A stretch of DNA of 64,000 bases from Myxococcales bacterium (GCA_020846875.1 JADLDB010000101.1:1-64000); one strand, 5' to 3'; shown: positions 29,496-38,568, counted from the first letter of the stretch. Notes: generated by a model not told the origin, from the sequence alone. Translations and numbers: made by a program.

Positions 29496-30401
29496 ATGAG
29501 GAACGCAACGAGGGGACTGTGGTTGATCGCCGCCGTCGCGGCGGTGTTCGCGATGGGCTGTGGCGAGTCGAGTGGCAATGACGCAGGCACCACCTGCACC
29601 AGCGACGCGAGCTGTGGCACGGGCAAGGTCTGTCACCCGGTCACCAAGGCGTGCGTGCCGAGCTGTACGGGCTCGGTGGACTGCCCGCCGACGGCGAAGA
29701 CGTGCGCGAAGTTCGACGGCACGGCGGGCTCGATGACGGCCCCCGGCTTCTGCCAGTGCTCCACCGACGCCCTCTGCGGCGGCAACCTGGTGTGCAGCAC
29801 CGCCACGAAGATGTGTGAGAACAAGTGCACGTCGAACTCCAACTGCCCGTCGGGCTTCACCTGCAACACCACGAGCGGCCAGTGCACGTCGAGCGGCAGT
29901 GACGCAGGCAGCGACGCGGGCACGGGCTGCGACAAGAACAACCCGCAGCCGGACACCTGCGGCTACGGCAGCGCCTGCACCGACACCAACATGTGCGAGG
30001 CGATCACCGACGATCGCAGCTGCCCGAACATCTCCAGCAGCACTCGCCCAGCGTGGACCAGCGCGTCGACCGGCCCGGTGATCTTCAACGTGGTGGACGA
30101 GGCGGACGAGGCGTCGGCCTGCGCGTCGGACAATGCCTTTACCGTCACGGTGTACGCCTACGCGGGCACGGGCACGACCTTCCCGACCCAGAAGACCAAC
30201 CTGCCCGGCTTCTTCTATTACACGAGCAGCGGCAACCCGGTGGACATCCCCGCCGTCCTGCTGCAGCAGTCGAACTACACCCTGTACGGCAATACCGTGA
30301 TGGGGGCGAAGTTCACCCTGTGCTCGACCGCGACCTCCAGCCTGGTCGCGGGGTTCGGCTTCACCAACGGCAACGGCTGGTGCCAGACGCTCACGCGCTG
30401 A
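29496..30401 (+). CDS. Cys-rich secreted lipoprotein
   Basis: The protein has 301 residues. The lipoprotein signal ends AVFAMGC (Cys22). Residues about 30-165 hold repeated Cys-rich units with the pattern C.(S/T)D..C..G..C.....C, split by short Ser/Asp linkers. The rest (about 170-301) is a beta-rich domain with four spaced Cys. Such proteins are abundant in the myxobacterial cell envelope and extracellular matrix, but no function can be named. The ATG is preceded by GGGAGCAA. A candidate promoter with an operator-like dyad lies just upstream. It is separate from gltJ and nothing indicates a motility link beyond position. Confidence 0.75.
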   Translation: MRNATRGLWLIAAVAAVFAMGCGESSGNDAGTTCTSDASCGTGKVCHPVTKACVPSCTGSVDCPPTAKTCAKFDGTAGSMTAPGFCQCSTDALCGGNLVCSTATKMCENKCTSNSNCPSGFTCNTTSGQCTSSGSDAGSDAGTGCDKNNPQPDTCGYGSACTDTNMCEAITDDRSCPNISSSTRPAWTSASTGPVIFNVVDEADEASACASDNAFTVTVYAYAGTGTTFPTQKTNLPGFFYYTSSGNPVDIPAVLLQQSNYTLYGNTVMGAKFTLCSTATSSLVAGFGFTNGNGWCQTLTR

Positions 30402-30495
30402 CGTGAACATCCCCGGGCGCCCGTCGTCCTTCACCGGTGACGGCGCCTGGGGTGCCTGAAGCTCAAGTCACATCAACCCTTTTGGGAGAACACAC

Positions 30496-30987
30496 ATGAA
30501 TCGCTATGCGTTGCTGTCCATCACCGTCGCGTCCGTCGCCCTCGCCCAGGCAGTCGCTGTGGAGCGGGCCCCGCTGATCAAGGCTGACCACAAGCTGGCC
30601 TGCCCGGCTGGCACCCGCCAGGTGGGCGGCCTCAAGTCCAACCTGCAGTTGGTGGCCTGCATGAAGCTGGGTGTGGAGGGCCAGCGGCAGTTCCACGGCC
30701 CGATGATCAGCCTCTACGCCAGCGGTAAGGTGGAGGCCGTCGGCCAGACGGAGGAAGGCTTCCGCACCGGCAAGTGGGCCTTCTTCGACGAGCAGGGCGT
30801 GAAGACGGGTGAGACCGAGTTCCTCAAGGGCGACTTCAACGGCCGCCGCGTCTTCTTCAATGCTGACGGCTCGCTCAAGTCCGAGGAGAACTGGGTGAAG
30901 GGCATGCGTCAGGGCCAGCAGAAGACGTTCCTCAACGGGGTGGCCACCGTCACCGAGTACAAGGACGATCGCCCGGTGCAGAAGTAA
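30496..30987 (+). CDS. Secreted MORN-like repeat protein
   Basis: The protein has 163 residues. A short signal peptide ends ASVALA near residue 17. The mature part carries MORN/YwqK-type repeats: GPMISLYASGKVEAVGQ, TGKWAFFDEQGVKTGE, NGRRVFFNADGSLKSE and RQGQQKTFLNG. This family is often labelled 'YwqK family antitoxin', but no toxin gene is nearby, so an envelope or structural role is more likely. The ATG at 30496 has GGGAGAA upstream. A strong terminator follows the stop codon within 30 bases, so it ends a transcription unit. Confidence 0.7.
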   Translation: MNRYALLSITVASVALAQAVAVERAPLIKADHKLACPAGTRQVGGLKSNLQLVACMKLGVEGQRQFHGPMISLYASGKVEAVGQTEEGFRTGKWAFFDEQGVKTGETEFLKGDFNGRRVFFNADGSLKSEENWVKGMRQGQQKTFLNGVATVTEYKDDRPVQK

Positions 30988-31014
30988 CCTGCAGCCTCCC
31001 TGAAGCAGGCTTGG

Positions 31015-31054
31015 CGGCCGGTCTCCACTTTTCGGAGGCCGGCCGTCGTCTTTT
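31015..31054 (+). terminator. Rho-independent terminator after the MORN-like gene
   Basis: A 12-bp stem with one G-U pair (31015-31026 with 31034-31045) and a 7-base loop ACTTTTC is followed by TCGTCTTTT. Confidence 0.85.
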
Positions 31055-31095
31055 GGTTGTCCCCGCGCGGCGGGGCGGGGGAGATTCGGACTGCC

Positions 31096-32208
31096 GTGTC
31101 CAAGTCGCTGCCGCACCAGCCGCCCATGCCCGATCTCCCGGTCCGCCGGGTGGAGGAGATGGGCCTCAAGGAGCTCGAGCGGATCCGCCTGATCCTGCGC
31201 GGCGGCTCAGTGATCGAATGGCGGCGAATGCACTACACTACCTGGGACGAGGTCGATCGTTTCCTGCGCCTGTCGCAGATCGATCCCACCCGCCCGCACG
31301 ACGAGGAGTGGGTGCGGACGGTACTTTCCGACGCGGTGGAGTACCTGCGCAAGACGTTCGACTACCGGGTGGCCGAAGCCGTCGCCCACCCGAACATGAT
31401 CCACGATCTCTTCCTGCTGGCCTCGGGGCAGATCGACAAGAAGTACCGGAAGATCGCCTGCATCGTCTTGAAGGTGATGCACGTGATCCAGCACATCGAG
31501 TCGCGCGATCTGCTCTTCAAGATCGCCGTGTCCGAGGCCGAGCTGTCGCAGATGGTGACCGACCGGGTGCTGGCGGTGATGGAGGAAGGCCGGCAGAAGG
31601 GCCTGCCGATCGTCGAGTTCTCGGACTCGATCAAGACGCGCGAGTCCACCATCACCAAGCTGATCGCCAAGCGCGACTCGACCGCCGCCGTCGTCTACGA
31701 TCGCACGCGCTTCCGGGTGATCGTCAAGGACAGGGAAGACATCATCCCCACGCTGTACTTCCTCACCCAGCGCCTGCTGCCCTTCAACTTCCTGGTCCCC
31801 GCGCAGACCGAGAACACGCTGATCCGCTTCAAGGATCTGGTGAAGCAGTTCCCCAACTTCAAGCGGTACGCCCGGCAGTTGCACCTCGATCTCGACTACG
31901 AGGAGCGCGAGCTGGGCAGCCGGAACACCTTCTCGGGCTCGACGTACAAGATCCTCAACTTCGTGGCCGACGTGCCCATTCGCCTCGACGCCTTCCTGCC
32001 GCCGCCCGAGGACGACGATCGCCCGCGCAAGGCGCGGATCACCCTGGCCACCTGCGAGTTCCAGATCGCCGACGAGAAGACGGCCGTGGAGAACGAGCGC
32101 GGGGAGAACAACCACGAGGCCTACAAGGACCGGCAGCGGGCCGTGGTGCTCAAGCGCCTGTCCACCGGGCTGGTGGTGCCGAAGAAGAGGAGAGGCGACG
32201 GGGCCTGA
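31096..32208 (+). CDS. TIGR04552-like conserved protein
   Basis: The protein is about 370 residues, soluble, with no signal peptide. It resembles, from memory, the deltaproteobacterial family catalogued as TIGR04552 (GLKELERIRLILRGGSVI and IHDLFLLASG motifs). Residues about 200-260 (TAAVVYDRTRFRVIVKD, then LRF-like RFKDLVKQF) recall the RelA/SpoT-type nucleotidyltransferase core, where an Asp precedes an R.RV strand. This is inference only and I do not see the full catalytic set. Start is uncertain: GTG at 31096 (a G-rich SD about 13 bases upstream), ATG at 31126, or an upstream TTG at 31057 that lies next to the preceding terminator. A tRNA-Leu gene faces it. Confidence 0.6.
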   Translation: MSKSLPHQPPMPDLPVRRVEEMGLKELERIRLILRGGSVIEWRRMHYTTWDEVDRFLRLSQIDPTRPHDEEWVRTVLSDAVEYLRKTFDYRVAEAVAHPNMIHDLFLLASGQIDKKYRKIACIVLKVMHVIQHIESRDLLFKIAVSEAELSQMVTDRVLAVMEEGRQKGLPIVEFSDSIKTRESTITKLIAKRDSTAAVVYDRTRFRVIVKDREDIIPTLYFLTQRLLPFNFLVPAQTENTLIRFKDLVKQFPNFKRYARQLHLDLDYEERELGSRNTFSGSTYKILNFVADVPIRLDAFLPPPEDDDRPRKARITLATCEFQIADEKTAVENERGENNHEAYKDRQRAVVLKRLSTGLVVPKKRRGDGA

Positions 32209-32224
32209 AGCCCCGGATGAGGGA

Positions 32225-32312
32225 TGCGCGAGACGGGAGTCGAACCCGTACGGCCCACCGAAGGGCCCGCGGATTTTAAGTCCGCTGCGTCTGCCAGTTC
32301 CGCCACTCGCGC
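32225..32312 (-). tRNA. tRNA-Leu (anticodon TAA)
   Basis: Read on the minus strand, the acceptor GCGCGAG pairs with CTCGCGC. The anticodon stem GCGGA/TCCGC holds loop CTTAAAA with anticodon TAA (plus-strand 32276-32278). A long variable arm GGGCCC-TTCG-TGGGCC marks it as class II. The T-arm is ACGGG-TTCGACT-CCCGT. CCA is not encoded. Confidence 0.96.
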
Positions 32313-32325
32313 GAGCGCGGCTTCC

Positions 32326-32331
32326 GTTATA
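32326..32331 (-). promoter_or_regulatory. -10 candidate for tRNA-Leu
   Basis: TATAAC on the minus strand lies 14 bases before the tRNA 5' end. The -35 region (TTCGAG at 17 bases) is weak and overlaps the start of ffh, which diverges from the tRNA. Confidence 0.35.
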
Positions 32332-32345
32332 GACGCCCTTTCGCC

Positions 32346-33992
32346 ATGCTCGAAACCGTCACCAAGGGCTTCCGCGCCGCCAAGAATCGCCTCCTAGGCA
32401 AGGCCGAGCTCACCCCGGAGCTGATCGACGAGTCCTTGCGCGACATTCGCGTCTCGCTGCTCGAGGCCGACGTGGCCTTCGACGTGGTGAAGAAGTTCGT
32501 CGCCCGCGTCCGTGAGAAGGCTGCCGGCGAGACGGTGAAGACGACCGCCACCGACAAGGCGGGCAAGAAGGTGAAGGTCTCGGCGGGCGATCACTTCGTG
32601 AAGATCTGCCACGACGAGCTCGAGGCCCTCATGGGGCCGGTGGACACGTCGCTCAAGCTGAAGCCCAAAGGGCAGGTCTCCGGGATCATGATGGTGGGCC
32701 TCCAGGGCTCTGGCAAAACCACCACCGTCGGCAAGCTGGCCTTCAAGTTGAAGAAGGAAGGTCGCAGCCTGCTGCTGGTGGCCGCGGACATCTACCGCCC
32801 CGCCGCCGTCGAGCAGCTCAAGGTGCTGGGCGAGCAGCTCTCGGTGCCCGTCTTCCACGAGGCGGGCTTGAAGCCCCCGGAGCTGGCGGCGAAGGCCTAC
32901 GAGAAGGCGCGCGCCGACAAGCACGACACGGTGATCATCGACACCGCCGGCCGCCTGGCGATCGACGAGCCCTTGATGGTGGAGCTCGAGGCGATCAAGG
33001 CCACGGTGAAGCCGGAGAACATCGTCTTCGTCACCGACGCGATGATCGGCCAGGACGCGGTGAAGACGGCCGCGGAGTTCAACCGGCGCCTGGAGATCGA
33101 CGGCTTCATCCTCACCAAGCTGGACGGTGACGCTCGCGGCGGCGCGGCGCTGTCGATCAAGGAGGTCACCGGCAAGCCGATCAAGTTCCTCGGCATGGGC
33201 GAGGGCCTCGACAAGCTGGAGGAGTTCCGCCCCGACGGCCTGGCCAGCCGCATCCTGGGCTTCGGCGACGTGGTCGGCCTGATGAAGGACTTCGAGCAGG
33301 TCGTCGATCAGGACAAGGCGGAGGAGGACGCCAAGAAGCTCTTGTCCGGTCGCTTCAACATGAAGGACTTCATGGAGCAGATCCGCACGGTCCGGAAGAT
33401 GGGATCGCTGAAGGATCTGCTGGAGAAGATGCCCTTCCTCGGGGAGATGACGGAGCAGCTCAACCCCGACGAGAAGGAGCTCGACAAGATCGACTCCATC
33501 TACAACTCGATGACCGAGCAGGAGCGCCTCGAGCCGCACCGGATCAACAAGGGCCGGGCGGAGCGCATCGCGAAGGGCGCCGGCCGCAAGCCCGAGCAGG
33601 TGCAGGAGCTGATGCAGAAGTTCGGCGCCATGCAGCAGATGATGGGCGCGATCGGGCAGGATCCCGGGCTGCTGGGGCGCATCCCCTTCTTCAAGCAGTT
33701 GGGGCAGCTCAACCAGATGAAGAACCTCAACCTGGGCGAGCTGTTCGGGAAGGATCCGATGATGGCCCAGGCGCTGGGCATGGGCGGACCGGGCGCGGGG
33801 ATGCCGATGCAGGTGCCGGGAATGCCGGCCGGGTACACGCCGCCGATGAACCAGGCGCAGCTGGCGCGCGCGCGCATGCAGGGCTACTCGATGGGACCTG
33901 CCAAGCCGGGCATGACGGACGCCGAGCGGAAGGCGATCAAGGATCGCCGGAAGAAGGAAAAGCAGAACAAGAAGAAGAACCGGCGGAAGTAG
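32346..33992 (+). CDS. ffh: Signal recognition particle protein Ffh (SRP54)
   Basis: The protein has 548 residues. The N domain is about 1-95. The GTPase G domain has G1 GLQGSGKTT at 118-126, ADIYRPAA, DTAGRL and TKLDGDARGG. The Met-rich M domain follows from about 320. Ffh with 4.5S RNA delivers nascent membrane proteins to the FtsY receptor. An insert near residues 62-85 (TATDKAGKKVKVSAG) lengthens the N domain. The C-terminal extension is rich in Gly, Met and Pro and ends in a Lys/Arg tail. The ATG at 32346 has no obvious Shine-Dalgarno and lies only a few bases from a TTATAG that could be a -10, so the leader may be very short. Confidence 0.97.
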   Translation: MLETVTKGFRAAKNRLLGKAELTPELIDESLRDIRVSLLEADVAFDVVKKFVARVREKAAGETVKTTATDKAGKKVKVSAGDHFVKICHDELEALMGPVDTSLKLKPKGQVSGIMMVGLQGSGKTTTVGKLAFKLKKEGRSLLLVAADIYRPAAVEQLKVLGEQLSVPVFHEAGLKPPELAAKAYEKARADKHDTVIIDTAGRLAIDEPLMVELEAIKATVKPENIVFVTDAMIGQDAVKTAAEFNRRLEIDGFILTKLDGDARGGAALSIKEVTGKPIKFLGMGEGLDKLEEFRPDGLASRILGFGDVVGLMKDFEQVVDQDKAEEDAKKLLSGRFNMKDFMEQIRTVRKMGSLKDLLEKMPFLGEMTEQLNPDEKELDKIDSIYNSMTEQERLEPHRINKGRAERIAKGAGRKPEQVQELMQKFGAMQQMMGAIGQDPGLLGRIPFFKQLGQLNQMKNLNLGELFGKDPMMAQALGMGGPGAGMPMQVPGMPAGYTPPMNQAQLARARMQGYSMGPAKPGMTDAERKAIKDRRKKEKQNKKKNRRK

Positions 33993-33995
33993 CCG

Positions 33996-34994
33996 TCAGC
34001 GCTTCAACCGCTCCAGCAGGCGGCGCGCGTCGCCGGGGGCGAAGGACAGCTCCAGCTCGGCCTCGTTCCAGCTCAGGGTGAGCAGCTCGCCAGTCGACGG
34101 CTGCAGCCGGTAGCGAACCTCCTCGAGCGGCATGAAGCCCGCGTCGTGCGTCCGCAAGAAGCGATCGACCTGGTCGATCGGAAAGCCATCGAGGGCTCGC
34201 GCGACCTGGGCAACCTCGAGCCCGACTCCGACGACGGCGGGCGCGAAGCGGTAGGCGCCCTCGGCGGTGAAGACGACCCTGGGCCGCAGCGGAGCAGCGT
34301 GGATCTGCGTTGCGCCGATGACCCACGTCGAGGGCGCGAAGGGGCTCGAGGCCACGCGCGTTCGCCTCAGCCGCTGGAGCAGCTCCACGCAGGCGCCCAC
34401 CACGAACTGGTCCCGGTACTCGAGCGCATGATCGCCCACCCACCACTGCTCCGGCCCCTCGTCGCCCGACTCGCGGCGCACGCCTTCGCGGAGGAGCACT
34501 TCCATCGGAAAGAACCGGTCCTGGGAAATGAGGCCGGCGCTCGACAGTCGGCAAGCCAGCCGGGAGGGGCCATCCCAGGAGAACATCGGCTTCGTCATCC
34601 GCTCGTGGATCGGCCAGGGATCGTCGACCGCCAGGTGCAGGGCGTCCAGCAGCGAAAAGACCTCCGCCTGCGAGGTGTCGCCGGGGAGCGTGCTGTTGCC
34701 GGTCAGCCGCTCTTTGGTCTGCTTGAGGAAGCGGTTGCGAGCGCGATCGACGCGAAAGAGGAGCGCGGCCTCCTCGACGGGCAGCGGCTGAGCCCGGAAG
34801 AGGTGCACCAACGCCTCGCGCGCCCGCCCAGCCCGGCGCTCGAGGCGCTGCAGGGCCTCGACCTGGTCCTTCGTCCATTCCGCGGTGCGGCGCGCGGCGC
34901 AGGCCTCGTACTGCTCCTCGGCCGCCTCCAGATCCTCGAGTCGCCCCTCGAGGCGGATGCGCGTGTCCGCGAAGGGATCGACCCGGCGCGTCAC
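33996..34994 (-). CDS. Hypothetical protein coupled to the MuiA-type genes
   Basis: The protein is about 332 residues, with no signal peptide and no membrane segment. The N-terminal third (about 15-90) is a charged helical region likely to form a coiled coil (RLEDLEAAEEQYEACAARR, LERRAGRAREAL). The rest is mixed alpha/beta with no motif I recognise. It starts with GTG at 34994, overlapping the TGA of the upstream gene in a GTGA junction, so its translation is coupled to the MuiA-like protein. It is the last gene of this minus-strand operon and converges on ffh, with a 3-base gap. It may act with the MuiA-like pair; no function is assigned. Confidence 0.65.
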   Translation of the reverse strand: MTRRVDPFADTRIRLEGRLEDLEAAEEQYEACAARRTAEWTKDQVEALQRLERRAGRAREALVHLFRAQPLPVEEAALLFRVDRARNRFLKQTKERLTGNSTLPGDTSQAEVFSLLDALHLAVDDPWPIHERMTKPMFSWDGPSRLACRLSSAGLISQDRFFPMEVLLREGVRRESGDEGPEQWWVGDHALEYRDQFVVGACVELLQRLRRTRVASSPFAPSTWVIGATQIHAAPLRPRVVFTAEGAYRFAPAVVGVGLEVAQVARALDGFPIDQVDRFLRTHDAGFMPLEEVRYRLQPSTGELLTLSWNEAELELSFAPGDARRLLERLKR

Positions 34995-36550
34995 AGCCCG
35001 CCGGTCTCGTAGCTGCTCGGCACCTCGACCTTGAAGGACAGGTTCACGTCCTTCTTCTCGCCGGGCCTCAAGGGGACCTTCCACTTGGCGATCCCGTCGT
35101 CCTTCGCCAGCGCGTAGCCGGCGGTCGTCTTCTCCGTCACCGCCACGCTGATGTCGTCCAGCTCGGACACCGGCAGCGACTCGGCCAGAAAGACCTCCAC
35201 CGGCGCCTTGCCGTAGTTGGCCACCTCGAAGCGGTACGAGTAGGTGAAGCGCTTCTTGTCGTTGAAGAGGCCGGCGTCGCGCTTGAGCTCTTCGAGGGTG
35301 ACGCGCTTGACGCGCACCGCGTCCTCCAGGCCGAAGGTGAGGGTGAAGGCGGCTCCCTGGCCCACCTGCGCCAGCCGGTAGCGGCCGACGAGGCCGGTGG
35401 AGCGGAAGGCGTCTACGCGCCCGGGCAACAGCGGCCACGGCGCCTGGTTGGTCAGCTCGGCCACGCGGAAGGCCACCGGGAAGAGGCGGGGCATGGCGCG
35501 GAGCTCGAAGGTGGCCTTCATCTTCGTCTTTCCCACGAAGAGGCGCACCGGGCTGCCGTCGCCCGGCACCTTCGCCTTCTCCGGCACCGCCAATTGCACC
35601 GAGAGCCCCTGGGCGCGCGCGACCAGGCCCGAGGCCGCCTCACCGCTCGACTCCCTGTCCTTCCCCGCCTGGGCGCGCTCCACGTACTCGTCGCGGCGGA
35701 CCAGCACCTTCTTCTCCGGCGGCCGCTCGTACGCCGTCACCTTGAGCTTCATCAGCTCGGGTGGCGTGGCGTTCTGCGAAGGCACCGCGGTGGAGAGCAC
35801 CAGGTCCACCCCGCTCCAGTCTTCGCCGGTGGCCTGGGCGAGGGTGGCCCAGGTGGAGAAGTCCACCGCGCCCTCCAGCGCTCGCGCGTCGTACACCGGC
35901 GTCCAGGAGGCGCCGCCCACCAGGTACGTCAGCTCCAGCGTGGCCTGGCCGCCCTGGGGGCACGAGGCGAGCACCTCCACCGAGAAGGCGCGCTTCTGCG
36001 CCGCCACCCGCACCTGCTCGAGCTGCAGGCGCACCTCTTCCTCGCGGCGGGAGAGATCTTTCAGCTTCGCGCCCAGATCCGCCTGCGTCTTCGCCGAGGC
36101 CAGGCCGGCCGTCAGCGACGCGTCGAAGGCCGTCTGCCAGGCCTTGACGTTGGGGCCTTCGGACACCATCTCGCGGGAGACGAGCTGGGTGGCGATGTCG
36201 CCGTACCGGGTGCCCGCCTGCGCCTGCGTGCGGGCACGGGTGAGATCGTCGTTGAGCGTCTGCCGCTCCACGCCCAGCTCGTCGAGCTGCTTCGTCAGCG
36301 CCTCGGCCTTCGGGCTGAACTCCTTCTCGCGGCTCACCAGCTCGGCGCGCAGGCCGTCCACGGTGCCGCCGGTGAGGCGGGCGCGGAACGAGTCCTGGGC
36401 GGCCGCGGGAGGGATGCCTTCGAAGGTCACCGGCACGCGCGCGCCGCACGTCACCTGGGTCAGCCGGGTCACCTGGGCGCGATCGGGGAAGACGACGACG
36501 CGATCCGGCGCGGCGGTGGAAGCGAGGACGGCGAGGAGAAGAGCGCTCAC
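34991..36550 (-). CDS. Mucoidy inhibitor MuiA-like protein (DUF4140/DUF4139), copy 2
   Basis: The protein has 519 residues. A short signal peptide (SALLLAVLASTAA) leads to an N-terminal DUF4140-like strand region (RVVVFPDRAQVTRLTQV), a coiled-coil of about residues 65-160, and a C-terminal DUF4139 beta domain with ASWTPVYDARA, EDWSGVDLVLSTA and YSYRFEVANYGKAPVEVFL. The family is named for a Shigella mucoidy inhibitor; its biochemical role is unknown and it acts in the envelope. The GTG at 36550 overlaps the TGA of the upstream paralogue (GTGA) and has AGGAGG upstream. Compared with copy 1 it lacks the long Pro-rich insert. Confidence 0.8.
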   Translation of the reverse strand: MSALLLAVLASTAAPDRVVVFPDRAQVTRLTQVTCGARVPVTFEGIPPAAAQDSFRARLTGGTVDGLRAELVSREKEFSPKAEALTKQLDELGVERQTLNDDLTRARTQAQAGTRYGDIATQLVSREMVSEGPNVKAWQTAFDASLTAGLASAKTQADLGAKLKDLSRREEEVRLQLEQVRVAAQKRAFSVEVLASCPQGGQATLELTYLVGGASWTPVYDARALEGAVDFSTWATLAQATGEDWSGVDLVLSTAVPSQNATPPELMKLKVTAYERPPEKKVLVRRDEYVERAQAGKDRESSGEAASGLVARAQGLSVQLAVPEKAKVPGDGSPVRLFVGKTKMKATFELRAMPRLFPVAFRVAELTNQAPWPLLPGRVDAFRSTGLVGRYRLAQVGQGAAFTLTFGLEDAVRVKRVTLEELKRDAGLFNDKKRFTYSYRFEVANYGKAPVEVFLAESLPVSELDDISVAVTEKTTAGYALAKDDGIAKWKVPLRPGEKKDVNLSFKVEVPSSYETGGL

Positions 36551-38496
36551 GGCCGCACCTCCTGCTGCGACAGCTTCCAGTCCTTGGGCCGGCGCAGCTC
36601 GTACTTGAAGGAGAAGGTGGTCTTCTCTTTCGGTTTCAGGTTGACGCGCCACTCCAGGCTGCCGGTGTTCTGCACCTGCGTGGCGGTGGGCTTCGTCTCC
36701 AATAGCTTGGTGACGACGTCCTTCTGATCGCTGAGCGGCCATTGATCGTACACCCGCACCGCGATGGCCGTGGGGTAGGGGTTCACCAGCTCGATGGTGA
36801 CGGTGTACGTGCCGACCTCTTCCTTGGAGAAGACGCCCTGCACGGCCTCGACGAGCTGCACGTTGCGGACGGGCCTGAGCCCTCGGTCGATGCCCAGGGG
36901 CAGGGTGAAGGCCTCTCCGGGGGACACCAGCTTGAGCCGCGCGGTGCCGGCGGGATCGGCGCCCACGTACAGCTGTGCGCCGCCGCCGGGGAGCACCTGC
37001 CTGGACGGGTTCTTGAGCTCCGCCACCAGGAAGGCGTCCTTCGTCAGCGCGGGGAAGAGCTTGCGCTCCACCGTCACCGGCCACTGGGCGCTCCACAGCG
37101 CGACGCGGCGGGCGCCCTTCGCCGTGGGGACGGTCTCCTTCTGGAGGGAGGCGAAGGCGAGATCGTACCCGCCGGCCAGCGTCACCGGGGAGTCGGGGCC
37201 GTAGCTGGGAGGGCGCCAGGCGGGGGGCGGGGCGAGGCTGAAGGTGGAGACGGGCCGAGGCGCGCCCTCGGCGCGCGGGCCGCGGCTGGAGCTGCTCTGC
37301 ACGGCCACCTCGTACGCCCGCTCTTCCTCGATCGCGGCGAGAGGCTCAGGGGCCGGCGCTCCCGCCATGGCGCCAGGGGCCGGAGGCGGTGGTGGCGGTG
37401 CGGCCGGGTAGGCCTTCTTGGCCTGTGGCCTGGCCGGCCGGTAGTCCGCTTCGGGGCGCACGAGGTTGCCCTCCACGGCGTCGCCGCTGAAGTTCACCGA
37501 CTTCGCCCCGGCCAAATCCAGCTCGTCCGTGGCGGTCGCCGCGCCCACCTGCGCGAGCCGGGCGCGGACCAGGTCCTCTTCGGTGCGTGCGCGCTGCAGC
37601 GGCGGGAGCGCGGGCGCGGGTTGGATCACGTCGTAGCGGGGCGTGGGCGTGGGGATGAAGCGATCGGCGACGCCGATCTTCCAGGTGAAGAGCTTCGGCA
37701 CCTCCACCGCGGCGCTGGGGATCGCGGTGGACAGCCGCAGAGCGGTGTTGGTCCAGTCCTCGCCGGTGCTCTGCGTCACCACGCCGGCCAGCGACAGGTT
37801 GACGGTGTTGCTCTCGGGTAGCAGCTGCAGATCCCACGCGGGCGTCCACTGCGCGTTGCGCACCTGGTACGTCATCGTCACGGAGCCCGCGCCGTTACCC
37901 GCGAGCTGCGCCACCACCTTCCAGCCGGCGGTCGTCTCCGGGTTGCCCAGCTTCTGGGCCTTCTCGAGGAGCAGCTCGCGCTTCTCCCGCAGCTTCTTGA
38001 ACTGCTCCGTCCCCGAGCGCAGCCGCGCCTGCACCTTCGCGAGCTGATCGGAGGCGAACTGCGATCCAGCGGTCCAGCCCGAGGGGTTCAGCCTCGGCGA
38101 GGGCTTCAGCGGATCGGCCGGAGGCAAGGTGGGGCTCACCTTCTGCAGATCGTCGCGCTGGGTGACGAGGGCAGTCTGCTCGAGCTGCACTCGAGCCAAC
38201 TCCTGATCCACCTTGTCCAGGTCGGCCAGCAGCGCCTTCGCCTCGGCGGTGCGCAGCTTCTCGGGGGTGATTCGCTCGACGTCCACTCGGCGGACCTCGG
38301 CGCCCTGGGCCTCGACCTGGATGGTGGAGGGATCGATCGGATCGCGCAGCGCCGGGAGCTCGACGCTGGCAGTGCCGTTGACGGTGACCTTCGCCGTGCG
38401 CACCACGCGGGCTTGATCGGTGAAGACGGTGACCTCGGTGATGGGCGCGTCGACGGCCGCGGCGAGGACGAGGGCGCCCAACAGGGACGCAGGCAT
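36547..38496 (-). CDS. Mucoidy inhibitor MuiA-like protein (DUF4140/DUF4139), copy 1
   Basis: The protein has 649 residues. The signal peptide (PASLLGALVLAAAVDA) is followed by DUF4140 (EVTVFTDQARVVRTAKVTV), a coiled-coil (about 75-165), and DUF4139 segments (AQWTPAWDLQLLP, EDWTNTALRLSTAIPS). An Ala/Pro-rich insert (about 340-440, with APPPPPPAPGAM) sits inside the DUF4139 region. The C-terminus ends with a beta sandwich (TVTIELVNPYPTAIAVRVYD). It is paralogous to the next gene downstream, with which it overlaps by four bases. The ATG at 38496 follows GGAGGT. The pair probably arose by tandem duplication and may form a heteromer on the periplasmic side. Confidence 0.8.
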   Translation of the reverse strand: MPASLLGALVLAAAVDAPITEVTVFTDQARVVRTAKVTVNGTASVELPALRDPIDPSTIQVEAQGAEVRRVDVERITPEKLRTAEAKALLADLDKVDQELARVQLEQTALVTQRDDLQKVSPTLPPADPLKPSPRLNPSGWTAGSQFASDQLAKVQARLRSGTEQFKKLREKRELLLEKAQKLGNPETTAGWKVVAQLAGNGAGSVTMTYQVRNAQWTPAWDLQLLPESNTVNLSLAGVVTQSTGEDWTNTALRLSTAIPSAAVEVPKLFTWKIGVADRFIPTPTPRYDVIQPAPALPPLQRARTEEDLVRARLAQVGAATATDELDLAGAKSVNFSGDAVEGNLVRPEADYRPARPQAKKAYPAAPPPPPPAPGAMAGAPAPEPLAAIEEERAYEVAVQSSSSRGPRAEGAPRPVSTFSLAPPPAWRPPSYGPDSPVTLAGGYDLAFASLQKETVPTAKGARRVALWSAQWPVTVERKLFPALTKDAFLVAELKNPSRQVLPGGGAQLYVGADPAGTARLKLVSPGEAFTLPLGIDRGLRPVRNVQLVEAVQGVFSKEEVGTYTVTIELVNPYPTAIAVRVYDQWPLSDQKDVVTKLLETKPTATQVQNTGSLEWRVNLKPKEKTTFSFKYELRRPKDWKLSQQEVRP

Positions 38497-38551
38497 GGGA
38501 CCTCCGTGCTGCAGAAAGGACGTGCTGAAACGTCGGACGAGGCGGCTTCGG

Positions 38552-38568
38552 TTCCGCCGAGGGCGGAA
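38552..38568 (-). terminator. Stem-loop between the spermidine-synthase-like and MuiA-like genes
   Basis: TTCCGCC, a 3-base loop, GGCGGAA: a perfect 7-bp stem 8 bases beyond the stop of the upstream minus-strand gene. No T-run follows, so termination is uncertain. Confidence 0.3.

Noticed and set aside
30496-30987. Antitoxin of a toxin-antitoxin pair (YwqK label)
   Set aside because: The protein has a signal peptide and no toxin gene is adjacent; the name reflects an annotation habit for MORN-like repeats.
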